From Burkholderiaceae bacterium 26 (lineage in GTDB: Bacteria; Pseudomonadota; Gammaproteobacteria; Burkholderiales; Burkholderiaceae): a stretch of DNA of 64,000 nt. The notes below the pieces were generated by a model, which saw only the letters and a list, made by a program, of their open reading frames with translations, ran no database searches and was not told the DNA's origin. The stretch covers positions 133,637 to 197,636 of the forward strand of contig JYOB01000010.1 of the NCBI GenBank assembly GCA_000955795.1, given 5' to 3'. Positions 55,588 through 64,000 of this stretch are shown piece by piece; position 1 is the stretch's first letter; the number at the start of each line of letters is the position of its first letter. A program made the position numbers and the translations under genes.

Positions 55588-58482
55588 TTACAGCGTACGC
55601 GCCACCTCGGTGATCTCGTAGACCTCGAGTTGATCGCCTTCCTGAACGTCGTTGAAGTTCTTGATCGACAGGCCGCACTCGAAGCCTTGCTTCACTTCCT
55701 TCACATCGTCCTTGAAGCGCTTGAGCGAATCGAGTTCGCCCGAGAAGATGACCACGTTCGCACGCAGCACCCGGACCAGCGAATTGCGCTTGACGAAACC
55801 GTCCAGCACCATACAGCCGGCCACTGCACCAACCTTCGGTACGTGGAAGACCTGGCGCACCTCGACAAGGCCCGTCGTCTCTTCGCGCTTCTCCGGCGAG
55901 AGCATGCCCGACATCGCCGCCTTCACTTCATCCACAGCGTCATAGATGATGTTGTAGTAGCGGATGTCGATGCCCTGATGCTCGGCCAGCTTGCGTGCGC
56001 CCGCATCGGCCCGCGTGTTGAAGCCGATGATGACGGCCTTCGACGCGGTTGCCAGGTTGACGTCCGACTCGGTGATGCCGCCCACGGCCGCGTGCACAAC
56101 CTGTACGCGCACTTCGTCGGTGGACAGCTTCTGCAGCGAGTGCACCAATGCTTCCTGCGAACCCTGAACGTCTGCCTTGATGATCAGCGGCAGCGACTTC
56201 ACGTCGCCTTCGCTCATCTGTTCCAGCATGTTTTCCAGCTTGGCGGCCTGTTGGCGTGCCAGCTTCACGTCACGGAACTTGCCTTGGCGGAACAGCGCGA
56301 TTTCGCGCGCCTTGCGCTCGTCCGGCAGCACCAGCACTTCTTCGCCGGCGCCCGGCACTTCCGACAGACCCTGGATTTCCACCGGGATCGACGGGCCAGC
56401 TTCCTTGGCCGACTTGCCGTTTTCGTCCAGCATTGCGCGCACGCGGCCATAGGCCGTGCCAGCAAGCACCACGTCGCCGCGCTTGAGCGTACCGCTCTGC
56501 ACGAGCACCGTAGCGATCGGACCCTTGCCCTTGTCCAACTGCGCTTCCACCACCAGACCCTTGGCCGGCGCATTGACCGGCGCCTTCAGTTCCAGCACTT
56601 CAGCCTGCAGCAGCACGTTTTCCAGCAGGCTGTCGATGCCTTCGCCAGTCTTGGCGGATACCGGCACGAATGGCACATCGCCGCCGTACTCTTCTGGAAT
56701 CACGCTCTCAGCCACCAGTTCCTGCTTGACGCGGTCGGGGTTGGCTTCAGGCTTATCGACCTTGGTGATCGCCACCACGATGGGCACCCCGGCCGCCTTC
56801 GCATGGGCGATGGCTTCCTTCGTCTGCGGCATGACGCCGTCGTCGGCAGCCACGACCAGAATCACGATGTCGGTTGCCTTGGCACCACGTGCACGCATGG
56901 CCGTGAAGGCCTCGTGACCCGGGGTGTCGAGGAAGGTGATGACGCCGCGATCGGTTTCAACGTGATACGCGCCGATGTGCTGCGTGATACCGCCGGCTTC
57001 GCCTGCCGCAACCTTGGCACGACGGATGTAGTCCAGCAGCGAGGTCTTGCCGTGGTCGACGTGACCCATGACGGTCACGACAGGCGGACGGGTTTCGGCC
57101 TCGGCATTCGTCGGCTCTTCCACGCCGCCAATCAGCAGCGCTTCCGGATCGTCAAGCTTGGCTGCGACCGCCTGGTGGCCCATTTCTTCGACCACGATCA
57201 TCGCGGTCTCCTGGTCCAGCACCTGGTTGATCGTCACCATCTGGCCGAGCTTCATCATCTGCTTGATGACTTCGGCAGCCTTGACCGACATCTTGTGCGC
57301 CAAATCGGCCACAGAGATGGTTTCCGGCACGTGCACTTCACGCACGACCGGCTCGGTCGGTGCCTGGAAGGCATTGCGGTTGTCGTCGCCATGGCGGTTG
57401 CGGCCGCCCTTGGAGCCGGAGCGCCAGCCGTCGGCACCGCCGCCGGTATCGCCGCGCGTCTTCAGGCCGCCACGCTTGCCACCACGGTTGTCGTCTTGCC
57501 AACCCGCCTTGCCACGACCGCCCTTCTTGTCACCCGTAGGCGAGCTCGGTGCAGCAGCGGCAGGTGCGGGGGCAGCCGGCTTCTTGGCAGCCGCAGCCGG
57601 GCGCGCTTCGCCAGCCGGCTTGACCGGCTTGTGCAGCGTGCCCGATTGCTCGGCTTTCTTGACTTCTTCAGCCTTGCGTTCGGCAGGTGTCTTCAGCACG
57701 CGAGCGGGGGCGCTCATCATCTCGCGGATGGCACGTGCTTCGGCTTCGGCAGCTTCACGGCGCTTGCGCGCACCGTCTTCCTCGGCCTTGATCTTGTCGG
57801 CAGCAACGCGCGCTTCGTCAGCGGCCTTCTGCGCCGCTTCGCGTTCACTTGCCAGACGTGCGGCATCTTCCTCGGCCTTGCGGCGCGGGGCTTCGTCCGA
57901 CGCTTCAGCGGCTGCGCGAGCAGCAACGGCTTCCTCTTCCGCCTTCTTGGCAGCAAGTTCAGCCTGGCGTTTCTGCTCGGCTTCCGCTGCTTCCTGGCGG
58001 GCGCGTCGCTCAGCTTCCTCGCGCTCCATTGCTTCCTGGCGCGCCTTCAGCTCGGCTTCCTGCTGGGCCAGCAATTCGGCCTGGCGGCGCTGTTCTTCCT
58101 CGCGACGCGCAACTTCCTCGGCATCGACCACCGGTACAGCCTCTGTGGCGTCCGATTCAGCCTGTGCCGCGTTCGGCTCATCACGCTTGACCAGCACGCG
58201 CTTCTTCTTGACTTCCACTTGCACGGTACGCGTCTTGCCGGTGGCATCCGCTTGGCGGATTTCGCTGGTTTCGCGCTTGGTGATCGTGATCTTCTTGCGC
58301 GCGCCATCCTCGGCGCTGCCGTGTGCTCGCTTGAGATAGTCGAGCAGTCGGGTCTTGTCCGATTCGGTGATGACGTCTTCCGGCGTCGCCTTTTGCACGC
58401 CCGCGGCTTGCAATTGTTCCAGCAGCGCTGATGCGCTACGGTTCAATTCGCCAGCGAGTTGGGCAACTGTTGTGCTTGCCAT
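55588..58482 (-). CDS. infB: Translation initiation factor IF-2
   Basis: A 964-residue IF-2 of the long form. An N-terminal IF2_N domain ([19 protein letters not shown]) is followed by about 200 residues of charged Ala/Glu/Arg coiled coil and a basic Gly/Lys-rich linker. The second IF2_N domain and G domain come next, with [12 protein letters not shown] at about 472, DTPGHE and TKVDKPEA. Domains II-IV then bind the ribosome and fMet-tRNA. It lies 62 bases after nusA. Confidence 0.98.
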   Translation of the reverse strand: MASTTVAQLAGELNRSASALLEQLQAAGVQKATPEDVITESDKTRLLDYLKRAHGSAEDGARKKITITKRETSEIRQADATGKTRTVQVEVKKKRVLVKRDEPNAAQAESDATEAVPVVDAEEVARREEEQRRQAELLAQQEAELKARQEAMEREEAERRARQEAAEAEQKRQAELAAKKAEEEAVAARAAAEASDEAPRRKAEEDAARLASEREAAQKAADEARVAADKIKAEEDGARKRREAAEAEARAIREMMSAPARVLKTPAERKAEEVKKAEQSGTLHKPVKPAGEARPAAAAKKPAAPAPAAAAPSSPTGDKKGGRGKAGWQDDNRGGKRGGLKTRGDTGGGADGWRSGSKGGRNRHGDDNRNAFQAPTEPVVREVHVPETISVADLAHKMSVKAAEVIKQMMKLGQMVTINQVLDQETAMIVVEEMGHQAVAAKLDDPEALLIGGVEEPTNAEAETRPPVVTVMGHVDHGKTSLLDYIRRAKVAAGEAGGITQHIGAYHVETDRGVITFLDTPGHEAFTAMRARGAKATDIVILVVAADDGVMPQTKEAIAHAKAAGVPIVVAITKVDKPEANPDRVKQELVAESVIPEEYGGDVPFVPVSAKTGEGIDSLLENVLLQAEVLELKAPVNAPAKGLVVEAQLDKGKGPIATVLVQSGTLKRGDVVLAGTAYGRVRAMLDENGKSAKEAGPSIPVEIQGLSEVPGAGEEVLVLPDERKAREIALFRQGKFRDVKLARQQAAKLENMLEQMSEGDVKSLPLIIKADVQGSQEALVHSLQKLSTDEVRVQVVHAAVGGITESDVNLATASKAVIIGFNTRADAGARKLAEHQGIDIRYYNIIYDAVDEVKAAMSGMLSPEKREETTGLVEVRQVFHVPKVGAVAGCMVLDGFVKRNSLVRVLRANVVIFSGELDSLKRFKDDVKEVKQGFECGLSIKNFNDVQEGDQLEVYEITEVARTL

Positions 58483-58544
58483 TCAAACCCTTTCGATGCT
58501 TGGTTTCAGTGAGGATTGCGATAAACGATCAACGCTTATACGAC

Positions 58545-60020
58545 TCACGAAAACCAGTGTTCACGCGCCTTCATGATCAGCGCCTTGGCTTGTTCTTCGT
58601 CGACGCCGGTCATCTCGACCAATTCGTCCACGGCCAGCTCGGCCAAGTCGTCACGCGTCTGGATGTTCCCCTCGGCCAGCTTGCCGATCAGCTCCGGGGT
58701 CAGCCCCTCGAGGTCGCGCAGGTCTTGCGACACCTTCTCGACCTTTTCTTCCTTCGCCAACTCCATCGTCAGCAACACGTCGCGAGCGCGGTTGCGCAGC
58801 TCGTTGACGGTGTCTTCGTCGAACGCTTCGATTTCCAGCATTTCCTGCAGCGGCACGTAGGCCACTTCCTCGAGCGAGCTGAAGCCCTCTTCGATCAGGA
58901 TGTCGGCAACCTCTTCGTCCACGTCCAGCTTCGCCATGAACAACTGGCGAACGACGGAGCTTTCTTCTGCCTGCTTCTGCGCAGACTCTGCCGGCGTCAT
59001 GATGTTGATCTGCCAGCCGGTCAACTCCGACGCCAAGCGAACGTTCTGGCCGCTACGGCCGATGGCAACGGCGAGGTTTTCCTCGTCGACCACCACGTCC
59101 ATGCTGTGCTTTTCCTCGTCTACGACGATGGACTGCACTTGCGCCGGCGCCAATGCACCGATCACAAACTGCGCTGGGTCTTCCGACCACAGCACGATGT
59201 CCACAGCCTCGCCGCCAACTTCGTTACGGACAGCTGTCACACGGGTCCCGCGCACGCCGACGCAGGTGCCAATCGGGTCGATACGCTTGTCGTGTGCAAC
59301 GACCGCGATTTTCGCACGCACGCCAGGATCACGCGCGGCTGCCTTGATCTCCAGCAGGCCCTGTTCCATTTCCGGCACTTCGTTTTCGAAGAGCTTGATC
59401 AGAAACTCAGGGCAAGTGCGCGAAAGCTCGATCTGCGGGCCACGTGCGGTACGGTCGACATTCAGGATGTACGCCCGGACGCGGTCGCCCGTACGCAGAT
59501 TTTCCTTCGGGATCATCTGGTCGCGGGCCAACAGCGCCTCGACGCGGCCGGTTTCAACGATCAGGCCCTTCTTGTCGGCACGCTTGATCGTACCGGTCAT
59601 GACCTTCTCGCCACGATCCAGGTAATCATTCAGGATCTGCTCGCGCTCGGCATCGCGGATGCGCTGCAGGATCACCTGCTTTGCAGCCTGCGCGCCAATG
59701 CGGCCGAACTCGACCGACTCAATCTGCTCTTCGACGAAGTCGTCTACATCGAGGTCAGGATTCTGCTCCTTGGCTTCGAACAGCAGAATCTGCTTGTCCG
59801 GTTCCTGCAGGCCTGCATCGTCGGGAACGACGAGCCAGCGACGGAAGGTTTCGTGTTCGCCCGACTCACGGTCGATCGCCACGCGCACATCCACGTCTTC
59901 TTCAAAGCGCTTCTTGGTCGCCGAAGCCAATGCGGCCTCCAGCGCCCCGAACACCACATCCTTGTCGACGTTTTTTTCGCGCGCAAGCGCATCGACGAGC
60001 AACAGAACTTCGCGGCTCAT
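58545..60020 (-). CDS. nusA: Transcription termination/antitermination protein NusA
   Basis: A 491-residue NusA: N-terminal RNA polymerase-binding domain ([37 protein letters not shown]), S1 domain at about 135-200, two KH domains ([25 protein letters not shown] and [22 protein letters not shown]), and two C-terminal acidic repeats with helix-hairpin-helix segments. The start overlaps the rimP stop by four bases (ATGA). Confidence 0.98.
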   Translation of the reverse strand: MSREVLLLVDALAREKNVDKDVVFGALEAALASATKKRFEEDVDVRVAIDRESGEHETFRRWLVVPDDAGLQEPDKQILLFEAKEQNPDLDVDDFVEEQIESVEFGRIGAQAAKQVILQRIRDAEREQILNDYLDRGEKVMTGTIKRADKKGLIVETGRVEALLARDQMIPKENLRTGDRVRAYILNVDRTARGPQIELSRTCPEFLIKLFENEVPEMEQGLLEIKAAARDPGVRAKIAVVAHDKRIDPIGTCVGVRGTRVTAVRNEVGGEAVDIVLWSEDPAQFVIGALAPAQVQSIVVDEEKHSMDVVVDEENLAVAIGRSGQNVRLASELTGWQINIMTPAESAQKQAEESSVVRQLFMAKLDVDEEVADILIEEGFSSLEEVAYVPLQEMLEIEAFDEDTVNELRNRARDVLLTMELAKEEKVEKVSQDLRDLEGLTPELIGKLAEGNIQTRDDLAELAVDELVEMTGVDEEQAKALIMKAREHWFS

Positions 60021-60505
60021 TGCTTGTTCCCTTTGTTTCGATTTCCTTTGAAGTCCAGCACGGGCACCAGCCGGGCGCGGTCGAGTTCCGACAGCGTGAA
60101 TTCCAGCAGTGCGGGGCCTTCCTTGCCCTCAAACTCAAGGCCGATTCGTTCCTGGCCTGACTCGCCCGTCGGAGCCTGAATGATTCCCGTGAAATTCTTT
60201 TGCCCGTCCACTGGCAGGCGCAACGTCACCTTGACCTCAAGGCCGGCGAAGCGCGTGAAGTCGGCCAGCGTGCGCAGCGGGCGGTCCAGCCCGGGCGACG
60301 ACACTTCCAACCGTTCGTAATTGACGTTTTCAACTTCGAACACGCGCGTGAGCTGATGGCTCACTTTTTCGCAATCTTCAATGACGATGCCGTTCTCTGC
60401 CTGATCGATATACACGCGCAGCAGCCCAGCGGGTGCGCGCTCCACTTCCACCAGCTCGTACCCCATGGCGGCGAGGGTTTTCTCAATCAGATCAGTCAGA
60501 TGCAC
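60017..60505 (-). CDS. rimP: Ribosome maturation factor RimP
   Basis: A 162-residue factor for 30S assembly: [62 protein letters not shown] and a C-terminal SH3-like domain. The start is GTG at 60505 (MHLTDLIEK). It is first in rimP-nusA-infB-rbfA-truB, behind a leader with an intrinsic terminator. Confidence 0.96.
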   Translation of the reverse strand: MHLTDLIEKTLAAMGYELVEVERAPAGLLRVYIDQAENGIVIEDCEKVSHQLTRVFEVENVNYERLEVSSPGLDRPLRTLADFTRFAGLEVKVTLRLPVDGQKNFTGIIQAPTGESGQERIGLEFEGKEGPALLEFTLSELDRARLVPVLDFKGNRNKGNKQ

Positions 60506-60611
60506 GTTTTTCCTGAAGAATTTCCCGGTATGGCCAACCTGCGGAAGCAAAAAAAAATGGGCGCAACGCCCATATCATTCGCCCATCTTCTACAGGATGA
60601 CTTTTGATTAG
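60506..60611 (-). promoter_or_regulatory. rimP leader containing an intrinsic terminator
   Basis: The predicted transcript runs about 106 bases before the rimP GTG. It contains ATGGGCG-TTG-CGCCCAT followed by nine T (60549-60573). A second copy of ATGGGCG (60580-60586) lies just upstream and could compete for the same partner. Premature termination here could regulate the operon, as in the rimP-leader RNA reported in other proteobacteria. Confidence 0.6.
60549..60573 (-). terminator. Attenuator-like terminator in the rimP leader
   Basis: A perfect 7-bp stem with a 3-base loop is followed by nine T on the minus strand. It lies between the promoter and the first gene. Confidence 0.8.
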
Positions 60612-60617
60612 ACTCAC

Positions 60618-60646
60618 ATTGTAATACGCTTCCAGGCAAAACGCAA
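60618..60646 (-). promoter_or_regulatory. Promoter of the rimP-nusA-infB operon
   Basis: On the minus strand TTGCGT (60641-60646) and TACAAT (60618-60623) are separated by exactly 17 bases. Both are good sigma-70 elements. Confidence 0.7.
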
Positions 60647-60713
60647 AAATTGCCCAGAAGCCCCCACAAAATGGGGCGTGGCGACGGCTGCCGCACACAA
60701 CGCCCGCATTTTT

Positions 60714-62531
60714 TTAGCGCTTACCGCCGCGTTTGCCACCACCGCGCGGCGCCTTGTTGCCGCTCGGGATGCCACCACCACTCTTTCCGGGGCGCTTGCT
60801 GCCGGGCGCCCGATTGCCATCACGCATACCACCGCCGCCAGCCGCGCCGCCGCGGCCATTCGGGCGCTCACCCATACGGGTGCGCGCTGTCAGCGTGGTC
60901 GGACCGCCCACATTGATGTAGCCCATGGACGTTTGCATCGGATCGGGCTGGCGCGGGTTGGTCGGACGGCGCTGCGCGGGCTGCGCGCGATTACCGTTCT
61001 CAACGCCCATACCGCGCGACTGGAAGTTAGCTTCCCCCGCAAAACCGGACGACATCGGCCCCATCAGCACCGGCGCAGGCCCACGGCGACGATTGCCCTG
61101 GCGGTCTTGCCCACCGCCAGAACTGGCCGTCGGCACCTTCATGCCCAGCGTGCCCATCAGCGTACGCACATCGTCGGCCGACACTTCCTGCCAGCGCCCG
61201 CGCTTAAGCCCGCGCGGCAGGACGAAGCTGCCATAGCGCGTACGGATCAGGCGCGACACGGTCAGGTTGACCGCTTCGAACATGCGCCGCACTTCGCGGT
61301 TCCGCCCCTCGGTCAGGGCGACGTGGTACCAATGGTTGACACCTTCGCCGCCGCCATCGACGCAGCGCAGGAAGTTGGCTTCGCCGTCCTGAAGTGGGAT
61401 ACCGTGCAGCAGCTTCTGGCGATCGGTTTCCGCCAGCTCACCAAGCGTACGCACTGCGTATTCACGCTCCACGCCATAGCGCGGGTGCATGAACCGATTG
61501 GCGATGTCGCCGGACGTCGTGAAAATCAGCAGGCCCTCGGTATTGAAGTCAAGGCGGCCCACAGCGACCCACTTGCCGGTCTTCATGCGCGGCAACGCGT
61601 CGAACACGGTCGGACGGCCTTCCGGATCGGACTGGCTCACGATCTCACCGGCCGGCTTGTGATACAGCAGCACGCGCGGCGGCTTGTTCGGCAGCTTGCG
61701 CTGGATCAGCTTGCCGTTCACGCGCACCTGATCGGTCGCGAGAATGCGCTGGCCGATATGAGCCGGCAGGCCGTTCACGGAGACGCGACCTTGCAGGATC
61801 AGGTCTTCCATGTCGCGGCGCGAGCCAAGCCCGGCATCAGCCAAGATTTTGTGCAGCTTAGGAGCGTCGTCGTCGGAGGTCAGTTCGCGCCCCTTGGGGG
61901 GCTGCGATGCGCCTCCGGCGTCAACCTCCGAGTCGTACGCGCCTGAAATCACGTATTGGAAGACGTCTTCGGAGCCCTTGCCGCCCTTCAGCCCCTTGCC
62001 CCCGCGATTCTGGGTCTGACCCCCAGCCTTGCCTTGCGGTTTACCGTTGCGGCTCTGCTGCTTGCCACGACCGCCGGCATTCTTGCCGCCAGCACCTTCC
62101 GTATGCTCGCCGCGCTCGGCGCGTTCCGCCGGTTGGCCTTCGCCTTGGCGGCGACGGTTCTTGCCGAAACGGCCGCGCGGGCCACGTCGCTCGCCCTGGC
62201 TGTCTGCTGGCGCCTGTTCGGCCGGTGCAGCACCCTCTGCGGCAACTACCGCCGGCTCAGCTGTCGCCTCTTTCGGCTTGCGTGCCCGTGGCGCGCGGCT
62301 CTTGCGCGGTTGCGCAGGCTGGCCGGCGTCCGCGCCACCCGCCTCAGCGGCTTCACCCTCAGGGCGGCCGTCCTGCTGCTGGCGGCGCGAAGCCACCAGA
62401 TTGCGCAAGCCGCGGCGCAATCCCTTGCGACGAGGCGCGGCCTCAGTCCCATCACCGCCGTCTTGTCGCGGCGGCTGAGCGTCGGCGTCGGCCGGCATAC
62501 GTGTATCCATGGAGTCTGACTGGGTGCTCAC
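60714..62531 (-). CDS. rluB: 23S rRNA pseudouridine(2605) synthase RluB
   Basis: The 605-residue protein has the RluB/RsuA core at about 215-460: S4 domain [29 protein letters not shown] and the catalytic Asp in [39 protein letters not shown] is typical too. Around it lie long basic, disordered tails: a 210-residue N-terminus rich in Arg, Gly and Ala, and a 130-residue Gly/Arg C-terminus. E. coli RluB is only about 290 residues. Start is GTG at 62531 or ATG at 62510. It lies 59 bases after scpB. Confidence 0.93.
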   Translation of the reverse strand: MSTQSDSMDTRMPADADAQPPRQDGGDGTEAAPRRKGLRRGLRNLVASRRQQQDGRPEGEAAEAGGADAGQPAQPRKSRAPRARKPKEATAEPAVVAAEGAAPAEQAPADSQGERRGPRGRFGKNRRRQGEGQPAERAERGEHTEGAGGKNAGGRGKQQSRNGKPQGKAGGQTQNRGGKGLKGGKGSEDVFQYVISGAYDSEVDAGGASQPPKGRELTSDDDAPKLHKILADAGLGSRRDMEDLILQGRVSVNGLPAHIGQRILATDQVRVNGKLIQRKLPNKPPRVLLYHKPAGEIVSQSDPEGRPTVFDALPRMKTGKWVAVGRLDFNTEGLLIFTTSGDIANRFMHPRYGVEREYAVRTLGELAETDRQKLLHGIPLQDGEANFLRCVDGGGEGVNHWYHVALTEGRNREVRRMFEAVNLTVSRLIRTRYGSFVLPRGLKRGRWQEVSADDVRTLMGTLGMKVPTASSGGGQDRQGNRRRGPAPVLMGPMSSGFAGEANFQSRGMGVENGNRAQPAQRRPTNPRQPDPMQTSMGYINVGGPTTLTARTRMGERPNGRGGAAGGGGMRDGNRAPGSKRPGKSGGGIPSGNKAPRGGGKRGGKR

Positions 62532-62590
62532 AACGTCTTCAAAAAATCTAGGGGTTCAGGCCATGCGCCGACTGTGCGGCAGGCATGGCG

Positions 62591-63436
62591 TTACGAATGT
62601 TCATTGGCGGGAGCCACAGGCGGCTCGACCGGTGTTTTGTACTCATCTTCGGATGGAACCTCGGTCGCACTCACCGCTTGCGACTCGGTTTCCAATGCCA
62701 GCTCACCACCCGCCGCACCCTCAGTAGACTGCGCCGGCGTTTCAGCGATTACCTCAACGGAAGCCTCGGCAACCGGCAATGCAGCCGATTCCTGCACCGA
62801 AGCCTCGGCGCTCCCAGCACCTTCCGGCGCGTCGTTGACGAGCGCCGTCAGCTCTTCCACCGCAATTGCACCGCCTTCAAACTCGATGGCGCCCTGCTCC
62901 AGCAAGCTCGCCTGCGCTTGGGCGCGGGCATCTTCAAGCGGCGGCAGTTCGTCCAACGAGCGCAAGCCAAGGTCGTCGAGAAACTGCTTGGTCGTCGCAT
63001 ACAGCGCGGGGCGGCCCGGCACGTCGCGATGACCGATGACCTCGATCCAGCCACGGTCTTCAATCTGCTTGATGACCTGCGTGTTGACCGTCACGCCGCG
63101 AATGTCTTCGATATCGCCGCGAGTGACCGGCTGACGATAAGCGATGATCGCCAGCGTTTCCATCACAGCGCGCGAGTACTTGGGCGGCTTTTCCGGGTGC
63201 AGCCGATCAAGATACACGCGCATTTCCGGGCGGCTCTGCAAGCGCCAGCCGGAGGCCAGCGCGACCAGTTCGACACCTCGATTCAGCCAATCCTGGCGCA
63301 GCTCTTCGAGCAGCACACGGATGGTGTCTGCGGACACATCTTCGTCGAAGAGCTTGCGCAAGTCATTGACTCGCAACGGGTCCTGCGCGCAGATCAGCGC
63401 GGTTTCGAGGACGATCTTCGCCTCTTGGGTATTCAT
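62591..63436 (-). CDS. scpB: SMC-Scp complex subunit ScpB
   Basis: ScpB dimers bind ScpA and the SMC ATPase to organise and segregate the chromosome. The 281 residues contain two winged-helix domains: [25 protein letters not shown] and [65 protein letters not shown]. After about 185 the chain is an acidic Ala/Glu/Val-rich tail. The ATG at 63436 is conserved; scpA is not in the window. Confidence 0.95.
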   Translation of the reverse strand: MNTQEAKIVLETALICAQDPLRVNDLRKLFDEDVSADTIRVLLEELRQDWLNRGVELVALASGWRLQSRPEMRVYLDRLHPEKPPKYSRAVMETLAIIAYRQPVTRGDIEDIRGVTVNTQVIKQIEDRGWIEVIGHRDVPGRPALYATTKQFLDDLGLRSLDELPPLEDARAQAQASLLEQGAIEFEGGAIAVEELTALVNDAPEGAGSAEASVQESAALPVAEASVEVIAETPAQSTEGAAGGELALETESQAVSATEVPSEDEYKTPVEPPVAPANEHS

Positions 63437-64000
63437 CGGGTTGAGCGGCTCGTCATTGCTCGCGCACGGCCAGTCGCCGTCACGCTTGAGGTTTGTCGTC
63501 CCACCGCGAAGCACGCGGCATTTCTGAATGCTGTTGCCCGCCCGGGCCCGGCGCGCGAAGGCCAATCATCCAATTGGAGCCTGCACCGAAACGCAGTGGC
63601 TGTGCCCGCAAAGTAGGGCCGGAGGAGCGAGTTGATCCGGTGCCGGTCAGGCACCACAAGGGCAATTTCTTCCGCCGCCATGGGGACGGATACTGCGCCG
63701 GACGACTACCAAGAAGAACGGCAGCCCGCCCGAATCGACTGTCCAGGGGACTCTACCGCTGGATGGCATCGCTTGGCGCCGCGCTTAGGATTGTTGATTT
63801 GCGCGGGTGGCGAATCGAATTGCGGTTGATTGTAGGGCAATTTCCAGCAGCGCCGCAACCGGGAAGATGTCCTAGCCTCCTATCATGGGACGATTGGCAA
63901 TTTTTGCCTGCCTGAACGCCTACAGCACCAGACAGAATCCGTGTGCGTTAAGCATCTCCGGCAACCAGATTGCGTGAGCCAGCCCCCAGACCCCAAACCC
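63437..64000. other. 564-base end region with no supported gene
   Basis: The open frames here are Arg/Pro-rich and resemble no family I know. A possible leftward promoter lies at 63829-63858. The last 60 bases are open in one frame from a GTG at 63941, but that is too little to call a gene. Confidence 0.4.
63829..63858 (-). promoter_or_regulatory. Possible promoter of scpB-rluB
   Basis: On the minus strand TTGCGG (63853-63858) and TACAAT (63829-63834) are 18 bases apart. It would give a leader of nearly 390 bases before scpB, which is unusually long. Confidence 0.3.

Noticed and set aside
55426-58431. A 1001-codon open frame opposite infB
   Set aside because: Antisense shadow of the repetitive Ala/Glu coding region of IF-2.
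63433-63681. 82-codon minus-strand frame beside scpB
   Set aside because: It overlaps the scpB start in another frame, is Arg/Ala-rich and has no recognisable motif.
63941-64000. Start of a rightward gene at the window end
   Set aside because: A GTG followed by 20 open codons, without a ribosome site or recognisable sequence, is not enough.

Overview
The window is a continuous stretch of high-GC betaproteobacterial chromosome. The gene set, protein sequences and gene order point to Burkholderiaceae, most probably a Ralstonia of the R. pickettii type. This rests on recognising the proteins and is not a database match. It is ordinary housekeeping and physiological DNA: I see no insertion sequence, integrase, phage gene or CRISPR array, and no broken gene. 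About 60 protein genes and one tRNA (tRNA-His) are annotated.

Layout. 1-5.1 kb: clpB behind a heat-shock-type promoter, then a secreted 3-hydroxybutyrate oligomer hydrolase. 5.2-7.7 kb: molybdopterin operon moeA-moaD-moaE ending in the fluoride channel gene crcB. 7.8-12.6 kb: alanine aminotransferase (alaA), hom, thrC and a uracil-DNA glycosylase-family gene. 12.8-20.5 kb: a complete route for making 4-amino-4-deoxy-L-arabinose and adding it to lipid A (arnT, one SMR flippase gene, arnB, arnC, arnA split into two genes, arnD), led by an Mth938-like gene. 20.6-24.7 kb: bcp, a PIN-PhoH protein, a small secreted protein and an NlpC/P60 lipoprotein. 24.8-26.4 kb: phosphate transporter pit with its DUF47 partner. 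26.6-29.7 kb: dnaB and the rpsF-priB-rpsR-rplI operon. 29.7-32.8 kb: asparaginase, fpr, and lexA behind two perfect SOS boxes. 33.2-39.3 kb: a cupin, an M20 peptidase, an NTF2/DUF4440-like protein, tRNA-His, dusA, an enoyl-CoA hydratase-family gene and a sterol desaturase-family gene.

39.2-46.9 kb is the most distinctive block. A LysR regulator is divergent from a seven-gene operon: a polar amino-acid ABC importer (binding protein, two permeases, ATPase), a cysteine-dioxygenase-like cupin, a four-domain rhodanese with a single catalytic cysteine, and a cystathionine beta-lyase-like PLP enzyme. I read it as an uptake and breakdown system for a sulfur amino acid or related thiol; the substrate is unknown.

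47.0-48.8 kb: typA. 49.0-54.1 kb: a MarR-controlled EmrAB-type efflux pump with its own outer-membrane channel, behind a perfect palindrome. 54.1-60.6 kb: the rimP-nusA-infB-rbfA-truB operon, with a promoter, a leader containing an intrinsic terminator, and a second terminator-like hairpin between infB and rbfA. 60.7-63.4 kb: scpB and the pseudouridine synthase rluB. The last 564 bases hold no gene I can support.
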